NCBI GenBank assembly: GCA_049591295.1
Contig: JBAWEQ010000259.1
Span: 1 to 64,000, forward strand
Source: DTPS01 sp049591295
GTDB lineage: Bacteria; Acidobacteriota; UBA4820; DSQY01
Direction: 5' to 3'
Length of the DNA stretch: 64,000 nt
Notes under the pieces: model-generated
Database searches by the model: none
What the model was told of the DNA's origin: nothing
What the model saw: only the letters and a program-made list of their open reading frames with translations
Position numbers and translations under genes: made by a program
In this document: positions 33,629-42,837 of the stretch, piece after piece
How positions within the stretch are numbered: the stretch's first letter is position 1
Layout: each line of letters begins with the position of its first letter

Positions 33629-34723
33629 TCAGCGGCCCATCCGCAAGCTTGTCAGCAGCACGTACTGAATCTGAAAGCGCCACGTGTGGGTGTAGGCTTC
33701 GCTCCCACCGCGCGGCGAGAGGTAGTCGGCCACCAGGCGCAGCGGCACGCGGCGAAAGTCGTAGGTAACGCTGGAGTCCCATTGCCTCAGCGACGGGGCC
33801 GAGCCGGCGTGCAGGTCGGGCGTGAACCATTCGTAGCGCAGGGCGAGGATGATCTGCCGGATCGGCAGGTACGCCACCTGGCCGTAAGCGCCGTGGGCGA
33901 TGATCTCTCCGCCCCGGTCGGGGGAGAGCCAGGCGCGGAAGTATTCGGCCTGGCTGCGCACCTTGCCCCAGCCCGCTTCCGCGAAGGCGTTGAGGCGGCT
34001 GTCGCGGCCGGCGAAGCGGCTCGTGAGCTTCTTGCTGAGCCCCGTCAGCTCGGAGGAAAGATTCATGTCCGCGTCGTGCCGGTCCGAGGCAGCCAGCCCC
34101 GTTCGCCAGAACCACGGCGTGCCGCCGTCCAGCCCCTTCCCGCCGTAGCTGAGGCGCGCCACGCCAAGGGGGCCGTTGCCTTTACCATTCATGTTGGCGC
34201 CTTCGCCCTGGAAGAGGCCGGCGGAGAATTCCCAGCCGCCGTGGTTGAAGTCGCCCTCTACCCCCCGGTCGCGGGCAAAACTCTTGCCGAGGTTTCCGTT
34301 CACGACCATGCGGTTGGTCAGGTCGGTCCGGTCGATGAGGTCGAGGGCCGAATCGGGCTCAAAGCGTTCAAGGCCGAAGGGGGGCACGAACTGGCCCACC
34401 TTGAAGGCGAGGCCGCGGGATTCCGGCACCACGACGTAGGCGTCTTGAAGGTAGATCTGGTCGTCGGTGGAGCTTGAGAGGTTGGTCTTGTAGACGAATT
34501 GCACGTGGTAGTGGAGGCCGTCCTGGGGACCACCGTCCAGCATGGCCTTGAAGCGGCGGATCGCCCACGCATCATCCCCCTTGCTCGGATCGGTGTAGCG
34601 GAACTGGATGTAGGAGCTGAGCACGGGCAGGTAGGGCGGGGAGGCCGTCGCGCCGTCGGCGAACACCGCCGTTCCGCTGACGGTGAGGACAAGGAGAACG
34701 ACCAGGCCGATGCGCGATCTCAT
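33629..34723 (-). CDS. OprP/OprO-type outer-membrane porin
   Basis: A 364-residue exported protein (signal 1-22) with the phosphate-selective porin O/P pattern: SSYIQFRYTDPS, RRFKAMLDGGPQ, YLQDAYVVVP, KVGQFVPPFGLE and a C-terminal FQIQYVLL strand. The ATG at 34723 overlaps the CDF stop as ATGA with GGAGG upstream; longer frames are not needed. As part of an efflux/metal-resistance run it may import or export oxyanions rather than phosphate specifically. Confidence 0.86.
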   Translation of the reverse strand: MRSRIGLVVLLVLTVSGTAVFADGATASPPYLPVLSSYIQFRYTDPSKGDDAWAIRRFKAMLDGGPQDGLHYHVQFVYKTNLSSSTDDQIYLQDAYVVVPESRGLAFKVGQFVPPFGLERFEPDSALDLIDRTDLTNRMVVNGNLGKSFARDRGVEGDFNHGGWEFSAGLFQGEGANMNGKGNGPLGVARLSYGGKGLDGGTPWFWRTGLAASDRHDADMNLSSELTGLSKKLTSRFAGRDSRLNAFAEAGWGKVRSQAEYFRAWLSPDRGGEIIAHGAYGQVAYLPIRQIILALRYEWFTPDLHAGSAPSLRQWDSSVTYDFRRVPLRLVADYLSPRGGSEAYTHTWRFQIQYVLLTSLRMGR

Positions 34724-35643
34724 ACGTGATCCTCCCAATGGCCCAGCAGTTCTGTCTCCCCGTAGCCCGTCACTTCGGGCTCCAGCGTTGCGTGGGTGAT
34801 GGCCCACTCCTCGTGCAGGTGCTCCCGGATCTCGTCGAAGAGCTTCTCGGCGGCGCTGGCCGCCATGTCTTGCTCCAAGGCCACGTGGGCCGTGAGCAGG
34901 CGCTGACCGGGGCCGTTCTGCCAGACGTGGAGGTGGTGGAGCCGCACCGTAGGGAAGGCCCTGCCCACGGCCTGGGCGATGGCCTCGGGGTCGGCGCCGG
35001 ATGGCGCCCCCTCCATGAGCGTGGAGACGGTCTCCCATACGAGTGACAGGGCGCTGCGCAGGACGGCGAGGCCCACCAGGAGCGCCGCCGCCGGGTCCAC
35101 GTAGGGCCCCATGCGCGTGTGGGCCAGGAGAGCGGCGATGACCACCGCAAGAGAGGCCAGCGCGTCCTGGGCCATATGGAGAAAGGCGCTGCGCACGTTG
35201 ACGTCGTCTTTGTCATGGTGTTTCAACAGGAAGACCGACCCCACGTTGGCGAAGAGCGCCACGAGCGCCACGGCAAGCATGAGCCCCTGCTGGACCGGCT
35301 CCGGGTGCGCAAAGCGCACGAAGGCCTCGCGGGCGATGAGAACGGTGATGGCGATGAGGACGACGGCGTTCGAGAGGGCCGCGAGCACCTCCGCCCGCTT
35401 GAAGCCGTAGGTGTGGCGCGCCGTCGGCGCGCGCCGCCCGAAGCGCCGGGCCCAGAGGGCCAGCACCACCGCCGCCACGTCGCTCAGGTTGTGAGCCGCG
35501 TCCGACAGAAGCGCCAGGCTGCCTGATAAGAGGCCGCCGAAGAATTCGGCCAGCGTGATGGCCCCGTTGAGGGCCGCGCTCGCCCAGAGTCTCCGGTCCA
35601 TGAAGCCGTTTTCGGGGATCTCGTGGCTGTGGTTATGACTCAT
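34720..35643 (-). CDS. Cation diffusion facilitator (ZitB/CzcD-type)
   Basis: Proton-coupled Zn/Cd/Co/Ni exporter, 307 residues. The His-rich N-terminus is short; six membrane helices carry the metal site SDAAHNLSDV (HxxxD in TM2) and LAHMAQDALASL-like FLHMAQDALASLAVV in TM5. The C-terminal cytoplasmic domain (about 215-300) is present with LHHLHVWQ. Overlaps the porin by 4 bases. Confidence 0.94.
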   Translation of the reverse strand: MSHNHSHEIPENGFMDRRLWASAALNGAITLAEFFGGLLSGSLALLSDAAHNLSDVAAVVLALWARRFGRRAPTARHTYGFKRAEVLAALSNAVVLIAITVLIAREAFVRFAHPEPVQQGLMLAVALVALFANVGSVFLLKHHDKDDVNVRSAFLHMAQDALASLAVVIAALLAHTRMGPYVDPAAALLVGLAVLRSALSLVWETVSTLMEGAPSGADPEAIAQAVGRAFPTVRLHHLHVWQNGPGQRLLTAHVALEQDMAASAAEKLFDEIREHLHEEWAITHATLEPEVTGYGETELLGHWEDHV

Positions 35644-35706
35644 GATCCGGCGCCCCTCCTGGAATCCCGTCTCCGATTTCTGCTTTTCGAATTCCGAATT
35701 TTCCGC

Positions 35707-36318
35707 CTACCCCTTGTACCCCGAGCACGGGATGCAGTACGGCTTGCCGTCCTTCGTGCGCACGTAGCGTTCGAAAACGAGTTCGCCGCAGCCCGTGCAG
35801 ATGGCGCTGGCGAAGGAGCCCTTGGGCGGCTGGTAGTGGAAGTCGGGCCGCTCGGCCACGGAGTAGATCGTCTCACCGGGCAGGCTCAGGCCCCAGTCGA
35901 TGACCTGCTGGGTGACGGCCTCCGGGATGCCCGAGGGCTCGATTCCCTTTTTCCGGTAAGTGAAGAATTCGAATCCGCCCATCTCCTTGAGAAACGCGGG
36001 TTTCAGGTTGTAGCGGACGGGGGTCTTGCCTGGATACCAGAAGGTCGCCGCGAGCTTGCCCCAGTAGGTTCTCTCGATGAGAGTCTTGCCGAAAGTGGCG
36101 CCCGTGGCGATCTGGATGCCGTCCATCAGGCACGTCTGGGGATGCCCCTCGCCCAGCTCGCAGACGACGTGAAGGGCGTGATCCTTCTCCCGCTCGACGC
36201 CGAGCTTCTCGATCGCCAGGATGCCCATGCGGTAGCCCAACGGCATAAAGGGGCACTTGTGGCCGTGGAACTGGAAAGCCCAGTCGGGTGGCACGAAGTG
36301 TTGGTTGGCTTGAGTCAT
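35707..36318 (-). CDS. FmdE-like protein with C-terminal zinc finger
   Basis: A 203-residue cytoplasmic protein. The FmdE domain shows FQFHGHKCPFMPLGYRMG near residue 15 with conserved ELGEGHPQTCLMDGIQIATGAT. The C-terminus has a treble-clef-like zinc motif, CTGCGELVFE...YCIPC (about 173-197), as in FmdE proteins of the FwdE/TraR-finger type. AGGAGGACTACATC precedes the start. It lies between the CMD protein and the CDF transporter in a metal-efflux run; metal binding is likely, the reaction is unknown. Confidence 0.86.
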   Translation of the reverse strand: MTQANQHFVPPDWAFQFHGHKCPFMPLGYRMGILAIEKLGVEREKDHALHVVCELGEGHPQTCLMDGIQIATGATFGKTLIERTYWGKLAATFWYPGKTPVRYNLKPAFLKEMGGFEFFTYRKKGIEPSGIPEAVTQQVIDWGLSLPGETIYSVAERPDFHYQPPKGSFASAICTGCGELVFERYVRTKDGKPYCIPCSGYKG

Positions 36319-36357
36319 GATGTAGTCCTCCTTGCTTGATTCTTGGGACGACCCGAC

Positions 36358-36378
36358 GGCCCCTCACCGTGAGGGGCC
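36358..36378 (-). other. Intercistronic hairpin
   Basis: GGCCCCTCAC and GTGAGGGGCC form a perfect 10-bp stem with a one-base centre between the CMD and FmdE-like genes. No T-run follows on the minus strand. It could be an attenuator or an mRNA stability element within the operon. Confidence 0.45.
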
Positions 36379-36389
36379 TTCCCCCCGGG

Positions 36390-36764
36390 TCAGCGCGCCA
36401 AATCCTTGAGCAGTTCCTCGGCGAACCCGAAGGTCGCAGAGGCCATCAAGTGCCGGGTGATGCGCACGGCGTCGAGGATCTCCGCCTGCGTGGCCCCCGC
36501 CTCCCGGGCGATGTGGGCCTGTGATCGCGCGCAGAGCGCATCTCCGCGGCCGAGAGCCGCCGCCGTCGCGATGAGGTGGCGGTACTTGGACGGAATGGTG
36601 CTGGCCTCCCGGTTCACGCTCTGGGCCGAATTCATGCCCGTCGCGACGAGCAGATCGGGCGCGAGCCGGTGCAGGAGATCCCCCCACGCCGGGGCGGTGG
36701 CTCCCATCTTCCCTTTCATCATGCCGAGAACCTGGTCGGCGGTCGGCGGCGTCTTCATCTCCAT
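36390..36764 (-). CDS. Carboxymuconolactone decarboxylase (AhpD-like) family protein
   Basis: A 124-residue all-helical CMD-domain protein (REASTIPSKYRHLIATAAALG, HIAREAGATQAEILDAVRI). AhpD-type members have CxxC with a following His; here only the first Cys is present (ALCARSQAH), so peroxidase-type disulfide chemistry is unlikely. It lies directly downstream of the RND pump gene by 108 bases. Confidence 0.85.
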   Translation of the reverse strand: MEMKTPPTADQVLGMMKGKMGATAPAWGDLLHRLAPDLLVATGMNSAQSVNREASTIPSKYRHLIATAAALGRGDALCARSQAHIAREAGATQAEILDAVRITRHLMASATFGFAEELLKDLAR

Positions 36765-36872
36765 CGTCGTTCTCCCTTTCGATCTTTAGCTTTTGACGGC
36801 AGGCCTCTTTAGGGGCAGGTTCGCCGTTCGTCCGCCACGGGTCGCGCTCTGGAGAGCGCCCCTGCAGCGTCA

Positions 36873-39800
36873 TCAGGAATCTGTCTTCCTCCCAAATCTC
36901 CCAGCCACCTTGGTTTGCAGCGTGTCGAACAGTTCGTAGAACACGGGAACGTAGATCAGCGTCAAGAAGGTGGAGACCGTGAGGCCGCCGATGGCCACCA
37001 CCGCGAGAGGGCTGAGCCGCTCCAGGCCGATGGCCCACTGCAGGGCGATGGGAAGCATGCCCACGGCGGTGCCGACGGCGGTCATGAGGATGGGGCGGGT
37101 CCTGACTCTTACCGAGCCCACCAGGGCGTCGTGGCGGCTCTCCCCGCGAGCCCGCGCCTCCAGGATGAAGTCGATGAGCAGGATGGAGTTCTTCACCACG
37201 ATGCCCGCCAGCAGGATCATTCCCATGAAGGAGGGCATGCACGAGTGCTTGCCCGTCAGCAGCATGGCCCACGCGGCGCCGATGATGCCAAGAGGGATGG
37301 CCACCATGATGGTGAGCGGGTGCAGGAAGGACTTGAAGGCCGGCACGAGGGAGAAGTAGAGCAGGATCAGGCCCAGGAGCAGCGCCTTCATGAGGGCCGA
37401 AAAGGCTTCATCCATGGTCTTGCGCTCGCCCTCGTCCTGAATGGTATACCCCGGCGGCAGCTTCAGCCCCTTGAGCGCGGCTGCCACGTTGTCGTTGATG
37501 TGGGTCACGGCCGCGGTGCTGCGGTAGCCGAGCACGTCCACCGTCTCCTGAAGGTTCTGCCGGGTGTGGAGCGTGGGGACGAAGTCCCGCTCCACGCGGC
37601 CCAGGGAGGAGAGCGGGATGGGGCCGCGCGGGGTGAGGATGGGCAGGGTCGTCAGGTCCTGCGGGTTCTGGCGCCGCTGGGCCCGGGCCTGCACCCAGAC
37701 GGCGAAGGAGTCCTGGCCGGGCACCCGGAAGAGCGTGGCCGGAAAACCCTTCACCTGGGCGCTGACTTGGGCCGCGACCATGGCCGCGTCGGTGCCGTAG
37801 ATGGCCATGCGGTCGGCGTCGGGGAAGAACCGGTATTCCAGGCGGTCCAGGGTCCACGTCGGGACCACGGCGGTGAGGCCTCCGACCGTCTTGACCCGCT
37901 TCGCCACCTCCTGCTGGAGCTGGGACAGCACCTTGGGATCGGGACCCGAGATCATGAGGTCCACGGTGGAACGGATGGTCGAGAGAGGGGTGGCGCCATA
38001 GTCGAACGCGGCCGGGAAGCGGATCCCGGGGATCTTGAGAAGCCGGTCCTCCACCGCCTTCTCGATCTGCCACATCGTCTCCTTGCGCTGGAAGCGGTTC
38101 ACGAGGTGCACGGTAATGAAGGCCTGCTGGGGGTTTCGGCCGGAGCCGAAGGAGAGGATGCCCGGTTCGGAGCCAAGGGTGGACGAGATCATGGTCACGC
38201 CAGGCTGCTTCTGGATCGCGCCCTCCACCTTCGAGAGCAGGGCCTCCGTCTCCTCCAGGGAGGTGTTGGGGTAGGCCTCGAAGGTGACGCGGAAAATGCC
38301 CGTGTCCATGGGCGGCATGAGGTCCCGCCCGATGAGGGGCATGAGCACCCGGCCCGTCAGCACGAGCAGCATCATGGCCGGAAGGATGAAGAAGATTTTG
38401 TGCCCTAGGGCGAAATCCACGGCCGAAACGAAGAACTCCTGGATGCCATGGAGGATCTTGCCCGTCACGATCTGGTCGAGCTTCAGCTCCCACTTCCATC
38501 GCTCCACGCGACCGCCGAGCCTGAGGATGAAGGGGGCCAGGATGGGCAGGATGGTCACGGACACGATGTACGAGGCGACGAGTGCGATGGAGAGCGTGAG
38601 GCTCAATGGCCTCAAGACCGTCTGGACAAAGCCGCCGATGAAGATGATGGGGAGGAGTACCACCACGGTGGCGTAAGTGCCCGAGAGGATGGCGAGCATG
38701 ACCTCCTGCGTGCCGCCGATGGTCGCCTCCCGGATGTCCTTGCCGAGCTTGTGGTAGTGCCGCTCGATGTTCTCCAGGACGACGATGGCGTCATCCAGGA
38801 GCATGCCTACGCCGAGGATGACCCCCGTCAGCGTCACCAGGTCGAACTCGAAGCCGAAGAGCCACATGAAGGCGAAGGTGATGAGGTAGGTGAAGGGGAT
38901 GGAGATGCCCGCCAGCATCATGCCGCGCACGTCCGCGAGGAAGAGAAAGATGACGATGATCGTCATGAGGATGGCGTCGCGCAGGGCGTCCACCATGTTG
39001 GAGACGCTCGTGTGGATCAGTTCGCCCTGCGTGTCGGCGATGGCGAAGTGAATCCCGGGGTACTGCCGCTCAAGGGTGGGCAGTTGGGCCGTCACCGAGG
39101 CGATGGTGGGCAGGGCGTAACCCGACAGGGCCCGCTGGATGTTGATGCCGATGGCCGCCGCCCCGTTGCCGTGGAAGGCCGACAGCCGCTCCTGGATGCT
39201 TCTCTCCACCGTGGCCACGTCGCGGAGGTAGATGGGCGGTCCGGCCCCCGCGCTCACGACGACGTCGCTCACCTCCTCGGGCCGCTTGAACTCCCCCTCG
39301 TTCTTGAGGAGAATGTGGCTCTGGTCCGTGACGAGAAGGCCCTCGGGAGTATTGCGGTTCCAGGCGTTCAGCGCCTGCACGACCTGGCCTGGGCTCAGGT
39401 GGTAGGCCTGGAGCTTGTTCGGGTCCAGTGTGACGCGGATGACCGGCTGGTAAGCCCCGAATACCTCCACGTTGGCCACGTCGGGAAGGCGCAGCAGCGC
39501 CTCCTTGATGGGGTTGTCGGCGAGCTGGCGGATCATGGAGAGGTCCAGGTGGGAGCCTTCCTTGGGCGTCAGCGCGAGGGTGAGGACCGCCGGCGTGGCC
39601 GAGGAGACCTTGTAGACCTGGAAGGGGCGGATGTCCGGGGGCAGGAGGGGCCGGATCTTGTTGAGCGAGTTCGAGACGTCCGTGGCCGCAGAGTCGAGGC
39701 CCTTCCTGTAGCGGAACTCGGCCATGACCACCGAGACCTCGTCGTTGGAGGTGGAGGTCACGCGGCGCACGAGTTCGACGGTCTTCAGCTCCTTCTCGAT

Positions 39801-39998
39801 GACCCGGCTGACGTCCGAATCCACGTCGTCGGCCGAGGCGCCGGGCCAGACGGTGACCACGGCGATCTGGGGCCGCTCGCTGTCCGGGAAGAGGTTGACG
39901 GGGAGCTTGAAGAAGCCCACCACGCCCACCACCGCCAGCAGCAGGACGATGGAGAGGAGCAGGTGGGGCTTCTTGACGTAGCTTTCCACCAGGCGCAT
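36873..39998 (-). CDS. RND-family efflux pump inner-membrane subunit (AcrB/MexB-like)
   Basis: Proton-driven trimeric pump of 1041 residues with the twelve-helix RND layout: TM1 (12-32), large periplasmic porter loops, a helix bundle from about 335, the proton-relay pair in GMLLDDAIVVLENIERH (two Asp), and a second bundle after 850 ending in TFLTLIYVPVFYELF. It is closer to HAE1-type than to CusA, since no Met ladder was noticed. It forms a tripartite system with the fusion protein (gap 2 bases) and TolC-type gene upstream. Confidence 0.95.
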   Translation of the reverse strand: MRLVESYVKKPHLLLSIVLLLAVVGVVGFFKLPVNLFPDSERPQIAVVTVWPGASADDVDSDVSRVIEKELKTVELVRRVTSTSNDEVSVVMAEFRYRKGLDSAATDVSNSLNKIRPLLPPDIRPFQVYKVSSATPAVLTLALTPKEGSHLDLSMIRQLADNPIKEALLRLPDVANVEVFGAYQPVIRVTLDPNKLQAYHLSPGQVVQALNAWNRNTPEGLLVTDQSHILLKNEGEFKRPEEVSDVVVSAGAGPPIYLRDVATVERSIQERLSAFHGNGAAAIGINIQRALSGYALPTIASVTAQLPTLERQYPGIHFAIADTQGELIHTSVSNMVDALRDAILMTIIVIFLFLADVRGMMLAGISIPFTYLITFAFMWLFGFEFDLVTLTGVILGVGMLLDDAIVVLENIERHYHKLGKDIREATIGGTQEVMLAILSGTYATVVVLLPIIFIGGFVQTVLRPLSLTLSIALVASYIVSVTILPILAPFILRLGGRVERWKWELKLDQIVTGKILHGIQEFFVSAVDFALGHKIFFILPAMMLLVLTGRVLMPLIGRDLMPPMDTGIFRVTFEAYPNTSLEETEALLSKVEGAIQKQPGVTMISSTLGSEPGILSFGSGRNPQQAFITVHLVNRFQRKETMWQIEKAVEDRLLKIPGIRFPAAFDYGATPLSTIRSTVDLMISGPDPKVLSQLQQEVAKRVKTVGGLTAVVPTWTLDRLEYRFFPDADRMAIYGTDAAMVAAQVSAQVKGFPATLFRVPGQDSFAVWVQARAQRRQNPQDLTTLPILTPRGPIPLSSLGRVERDFVPTLHTRQNLQETVDVLGYRSTAAVTHINDNVAAALKGLKLPPGYTIQDEGERKTMDEAFSALMKALLLGLILLYFSLVPAFKSFLHPLTIMVAIPLGIIGAAWAMLLTGKHSCMPSFMGMILLAGIVVKNSILLIDFILEARARGESRHDALVGSVRVRTRPILMTAVGTAVGMLPIALQWAIGLERLSPLAVVAIGGLTVSTFLTLIYVPVFYELFDTLQTKVAGRFGRKTDS

Positions 39999-40000
39999 GG

Positions 40001-41089
40001 CTACCTCCCCCGGGGGGCCAGCGGCGTTCCGGCGGTCAGGGCCATGAGTTCGCTAGGCAGGCCCGTCACCAGGACGTCTCCCGGCTGAATGGCGCCGCTC
40101 ACCGTGGCCTCGGAGCCGCTTTCGCCCGTCACCGCGACGGGCACGGGATCGCTTTTGCCATCCTTCAAGCGGATCACGAGGGTCTCGCCGAGCCCCTGGA
40201 GGAGAGCCGAGGAGGGCACCACGAGACCGCTCTTGGGGGTGGAGGCATAGTGCGCGGCGAGGGTGGCACCCGGCTGGAGTCCGAATGGAGCCTGGGGCAG
40301 ATCGGTTTCCACCGTCCCCAGGTGCGCCGCGTCGAGCGCGGGATAGATTCGTGAGGTTTGGGCGGTCAGGCTCTGGCCTGCGCCGGAAAAGGTCACGGCG
40401 TCACCCGCCCGGAGCGCCGCCAGGGTCTCCTGGGAGAGCTTGGAGATGAGCTTCACCGAACCGGGGACCTGAAGGGTATAGAGCGGTTTTCCGGGAGCGG
40501 CCAGATCGCCGGGCTCCACGAGCCGCGCCGTCACCACGCCCGAGTAAGGGGCGGGCACGTTGGCGTAGCCGCGGAAGGTCCTGACGCTCTGGAGGGCCTT
40601 CTCGGCGCCGACCTCGGCGGCCTTAACGGCCGCGAGCTGCGCCCCGCTGACGTCGAAGGCCTGTTTGGCGACGGCCTGGTTGTCGAAGAGGATCTTGTCG
40701 CGGTCGTAGATGGCTTGTTGTTTGGCCAGATCCTCCTTCGCTGCGGAGAGGCGGGCCTGGGCCGCCTGGACGGAGTCCTCCAGCACGCTGGGGTCGATGC
40801 GGGCCATGACCTCGCCCTTCTTGACCGCGTCGCCCTCGCGGAAGCGGACCTCCAGGAGCGCCCCAGACACCTGGGCCGAAACCGTGGCCGAGGTTTCCGA
40901 GACGACGAGGGCCACGGTGTCCACCGCGCTTCCCACGGAACCGTCCTTGACCACCGCCGTGTTCACCGGAATCGGGGGATTGGGCGGCGGCAGCAGATGC
41001 CTCAGGACGTATCGCTTATGAACGATGACGGCCGCCCCGGCGGCTATGACCGCCACGACGATCAGGATGGCGAGCAGCTTCTTATTCAT
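40001..41089 (-). CDS. RND periplasmic adaptor (membrane fusion protein)
   Basis: A 362-residue HlyD-like adaptor with an N-terminal anchor (6-24), lipoyl halves (TVSAQVSGALLEVRFREGDAV and FRGYANVPAPYSGVVTARLVEPG), a helical hairpin (about 100-150), a beta-barrel and a membrane-proximal domain. It overlaps the TolC-type gene by 8 bases and is 2 bases before the pump gene. Confidence 0.93.
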   Translation of the reverse strand: MNKKLLAILIVVAVIAAGAAVIVHKRYVLRHLLPPPNPPIPVNTAVVKDGSVGSAVDTVALVVSETSATVSAQVSGALLEVRFREGDAVKKGEVMARIDPSVLEDSVQAAQARLSAAKEDLAKQQAIYDRDKILFDNQAVAKQAFDVSGAQLAAVKAAEVGAEKALQSVRTFRGYANVPAPYSGVVTARLVEPGDLAAPGKPLYTLQVPGSVKLISKLSQETLAALRAGDAVTFSGAGQSLTAQTSRIYPALDAAHLGTVETDLPQAPFGLQPGATLAAHYASTPKSGLVVPSSALLQGLGETLVIRLKDGKSDPVPVAVTGESGSEATVSGAIQPGDVLVTGLPSELMALTAGTPLAPRGR

Positions 41090-42419
41090 GATCTCCTCCC
41101 CGTGCGGTCACGAAGGCCAGGTAGTCGACGGCGCTCTGGTAGGCGTAGAGGCCCCGCCAGTAGGCCGTTTCCCCCGCCAGCTCCTCTCCCCTCGCGGCCA
41201 GGTAGTCCTCCATCTTCCCCGTTCCCTGCTCCAGCTTTAGGTGCTCTACGCGGGCCACCTCCCGGCCCAGACCCCGCTGCGCCTTCCCCGCCTGGTAGAG
41301 CGCCTTGGCGGCTTCGAGGCGGCCCTGGGCGTCGGCCACCTGGGTGGTGATTTCCAGCTCCTTGGCGCGCTCCCGCTGCTTGGCTGCCAAGAGAGTGGCA
41401 TCCGCCTCCTGGATGGCGTAGACGCGGCTCAGGCCGTTGAACAGTGGCACCTTCAGCATGAGGGTCCACTCCCTCGTGTCGAGGGGATCCCTGAGCGACG
41501 GCGCGTCGTTGCGGAGGTAGGTGGCCTGCAGGACGAGCTGCGGCGAGAAGGCCTCCAGCGCCAGGTGCTTTTTGTGTTCGAAGATGCGCGTGGCGTCCCG
41601 TGAGGCGAGCAGGTCGCCCCGTCCCGAAAGGGCTGCCCGGGTATTGGCATCCGGAGACGCGGCGGGCGCCGGTGGCTCTCCCTCGACCTCCTCCAGGTCG
41701 TAGCCTCCGGCGGGAGGCTCCCGGCCCATGAGAGCCGCGAGGGTGGCCTGGGCCGTTTCCGACTGGGCGGCGAACTCGGCCACCTGCGCCTCGGCCCCGC
41801 GCAGAGCGTAGGTGACCTTGGCCGCGTCCACGGGAGCCCACGCCCCGACCTTGACCTTGAGCTGCGCGTCGGACTCATCCTTCTCCAGCGCCGCCCGATA
41901 GGCCTGCGCCGCTTCCATGGCGTGCTGGACGATGAGCGCGTTACGGTAGGCCGCGCGGACGTTGTAGCGGATCTGGTCCCGCGTGAAGAGGGCCAGGTGC
42001 TCGGAGGCGTTTCGCGAGAGCCTCGCGATGCGGTCGCCCTCGTGGAGCCCCCCGGCCGCCAGGAGTGGGACCTGCCAGGTGAGGCCGTAGTGGACCTGGT
42101 TGCGGTCCCACGGAAGCTGGCTCATGCCCAGGGCGGGAACCACGAAGAGCTCCTCGGCCATGGGCACGACGATGCGGTCTCGCTCGAAGTGGTTGTAGAC
42201 GCCGACCACATCCAGCTCGCCGAAGTGGCGCCCGAAGGTCTCCGCCGTTCGCTTTCCGGCCGCCACCGCATCCAGCTTCGCCGCCTGCAATGCGGGATTG
42301 GCTGAGAGCGCCGTGCTTTCGGCTTGCGCAAGGCTCAACGGCTCGGCCGCATGAACCGGCATACAAATCACCGCGGCCAGCAGGCACGCGCCCGCCGCCG
42401 CCCTCCAGACTCTGTTCAT
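41082..42419 (-). CDS. TolC-family outer-membrane efflux protein
   Basis: A 445-residue outer-membrane channel with a signal peptide (1-24) and two structural repeats rich in long coiled-coil helices (for example ERAKELEITTQVADAQGRLEAAKALYQAGKAQ). It supplies the exit duct for the RND pump. It is first structural gene after the ArsR regulator, sharing ATGA. Confidence 0.92.
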   Translation of the reverse strand: MNRVWRAAAGACLLAAVICMPVHAAEPLSLAQAESTALSANPALQAAKLDAVAAGKRTAETFGRHFGELDVVGVYNHFERDRIVVPMAEELFVVPALGMSQLPWDRNQVHYGLTWQVPLLAAGGLHEGDRIARLSRNASEHLALFTRDQIRYNVRAAYRNALIVQHAMEAAQAYRAALEKDESDAQLKVKVGAWAPVDAAKVTYALRGAEAQVAEFAAQSETAQATLAALMGREPPAGGYDLEEVEGEPPAPAASPDANTRAALSGRGDLLASRDATRIFEHKKHLALEAFSPQLVLQATYLRNDAPSLRDPLDTREWTLMLKVPLFNGLSRVYAIQEADATLLAAKQRERAKELEITTQVADAQGRLEAAKALYQAGKAQRGLGREVARVEHLKLEQGTGKMEDYLAARGEELAGETAYWRGLYAYQSAVDYLAFVTARGGDHE

Positions 42420-42763
42420 GGCCCCTCCTGCTTCAGGCGTGTCCTGCCCTGATCCGGTCCTACTATTTTGCTGCAGTTTAGGATGGCCGACGCTCTCGGG
42501 TCAACGACCTGGTAGAAGACCTTCGCCCCCTCGCGGCGGTCCGCCACGACCCCGTGGTCCTTCAGGATTCGCAAGTGCCGCGAGAGCGTCGGCTGGTCCG
42601 CGCGGCAAGAGTGCGCCAGGCTGCAGACGCACTCCTTCTCCACCGACAGCAGCCGGATCACGATGGCCAGCCGCAGCGGATGCGACAGATCCCCGAAGAG
42701 ACGCGCCAGGCTCTCCCGGCTCCCCGCCCCCTGAAGCTGTCGTGGCCATATATCCATAACCAT
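42416..42763 (-). CDS. ArsR/SmtB-family regulator of the RND operon
   Basis: A 115-residue winged-helix metalloregulator from the ATG at 42763 (GGACGGAG upstream). The Cys45-x-Cys47 pair in KECVCSL matches the ArsR metalloid-binding motif; the recognition helix is QPTLSRHLRILKDHGV. The start codon lies in CATATGGTTATGGATATATG, an interrupted inverted repeat that could be its operator. It precedes and overlaps the efflux genes it probably represses. Confidence 0.9.
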   Translation of the reverse strand: MVMDIWPRQLQGAGSRESLARLFGDLSHPLRLAIVIRLLSVEKECVCSLAHSCRADQPTLSRHLRILKDHGVVADRREGAKVFYQVVDPRASAILNCSKIVGPDQGRTRLKQEGP

Positions 42764-42837
42764 ATGTTCTCCGTCCTTGAAAAAGGCGCCCAAGCGCGCC
42801 TTCGGTCTCAAGGTGCGCCTCGGCGGCGCCGGGCGCC

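Noticed and set aside
33629..35038. Porin start at 35038
   Set aside because: The upstream part is the shadow of the CDF gene; the ATG at 34723 has GGAGG and a signal peptide.
38448..40088. 546-codon open frame antisense to the RND pump
   Set aside because: Asp/His/Gly/Val-rich shadow without recognisable motifs.
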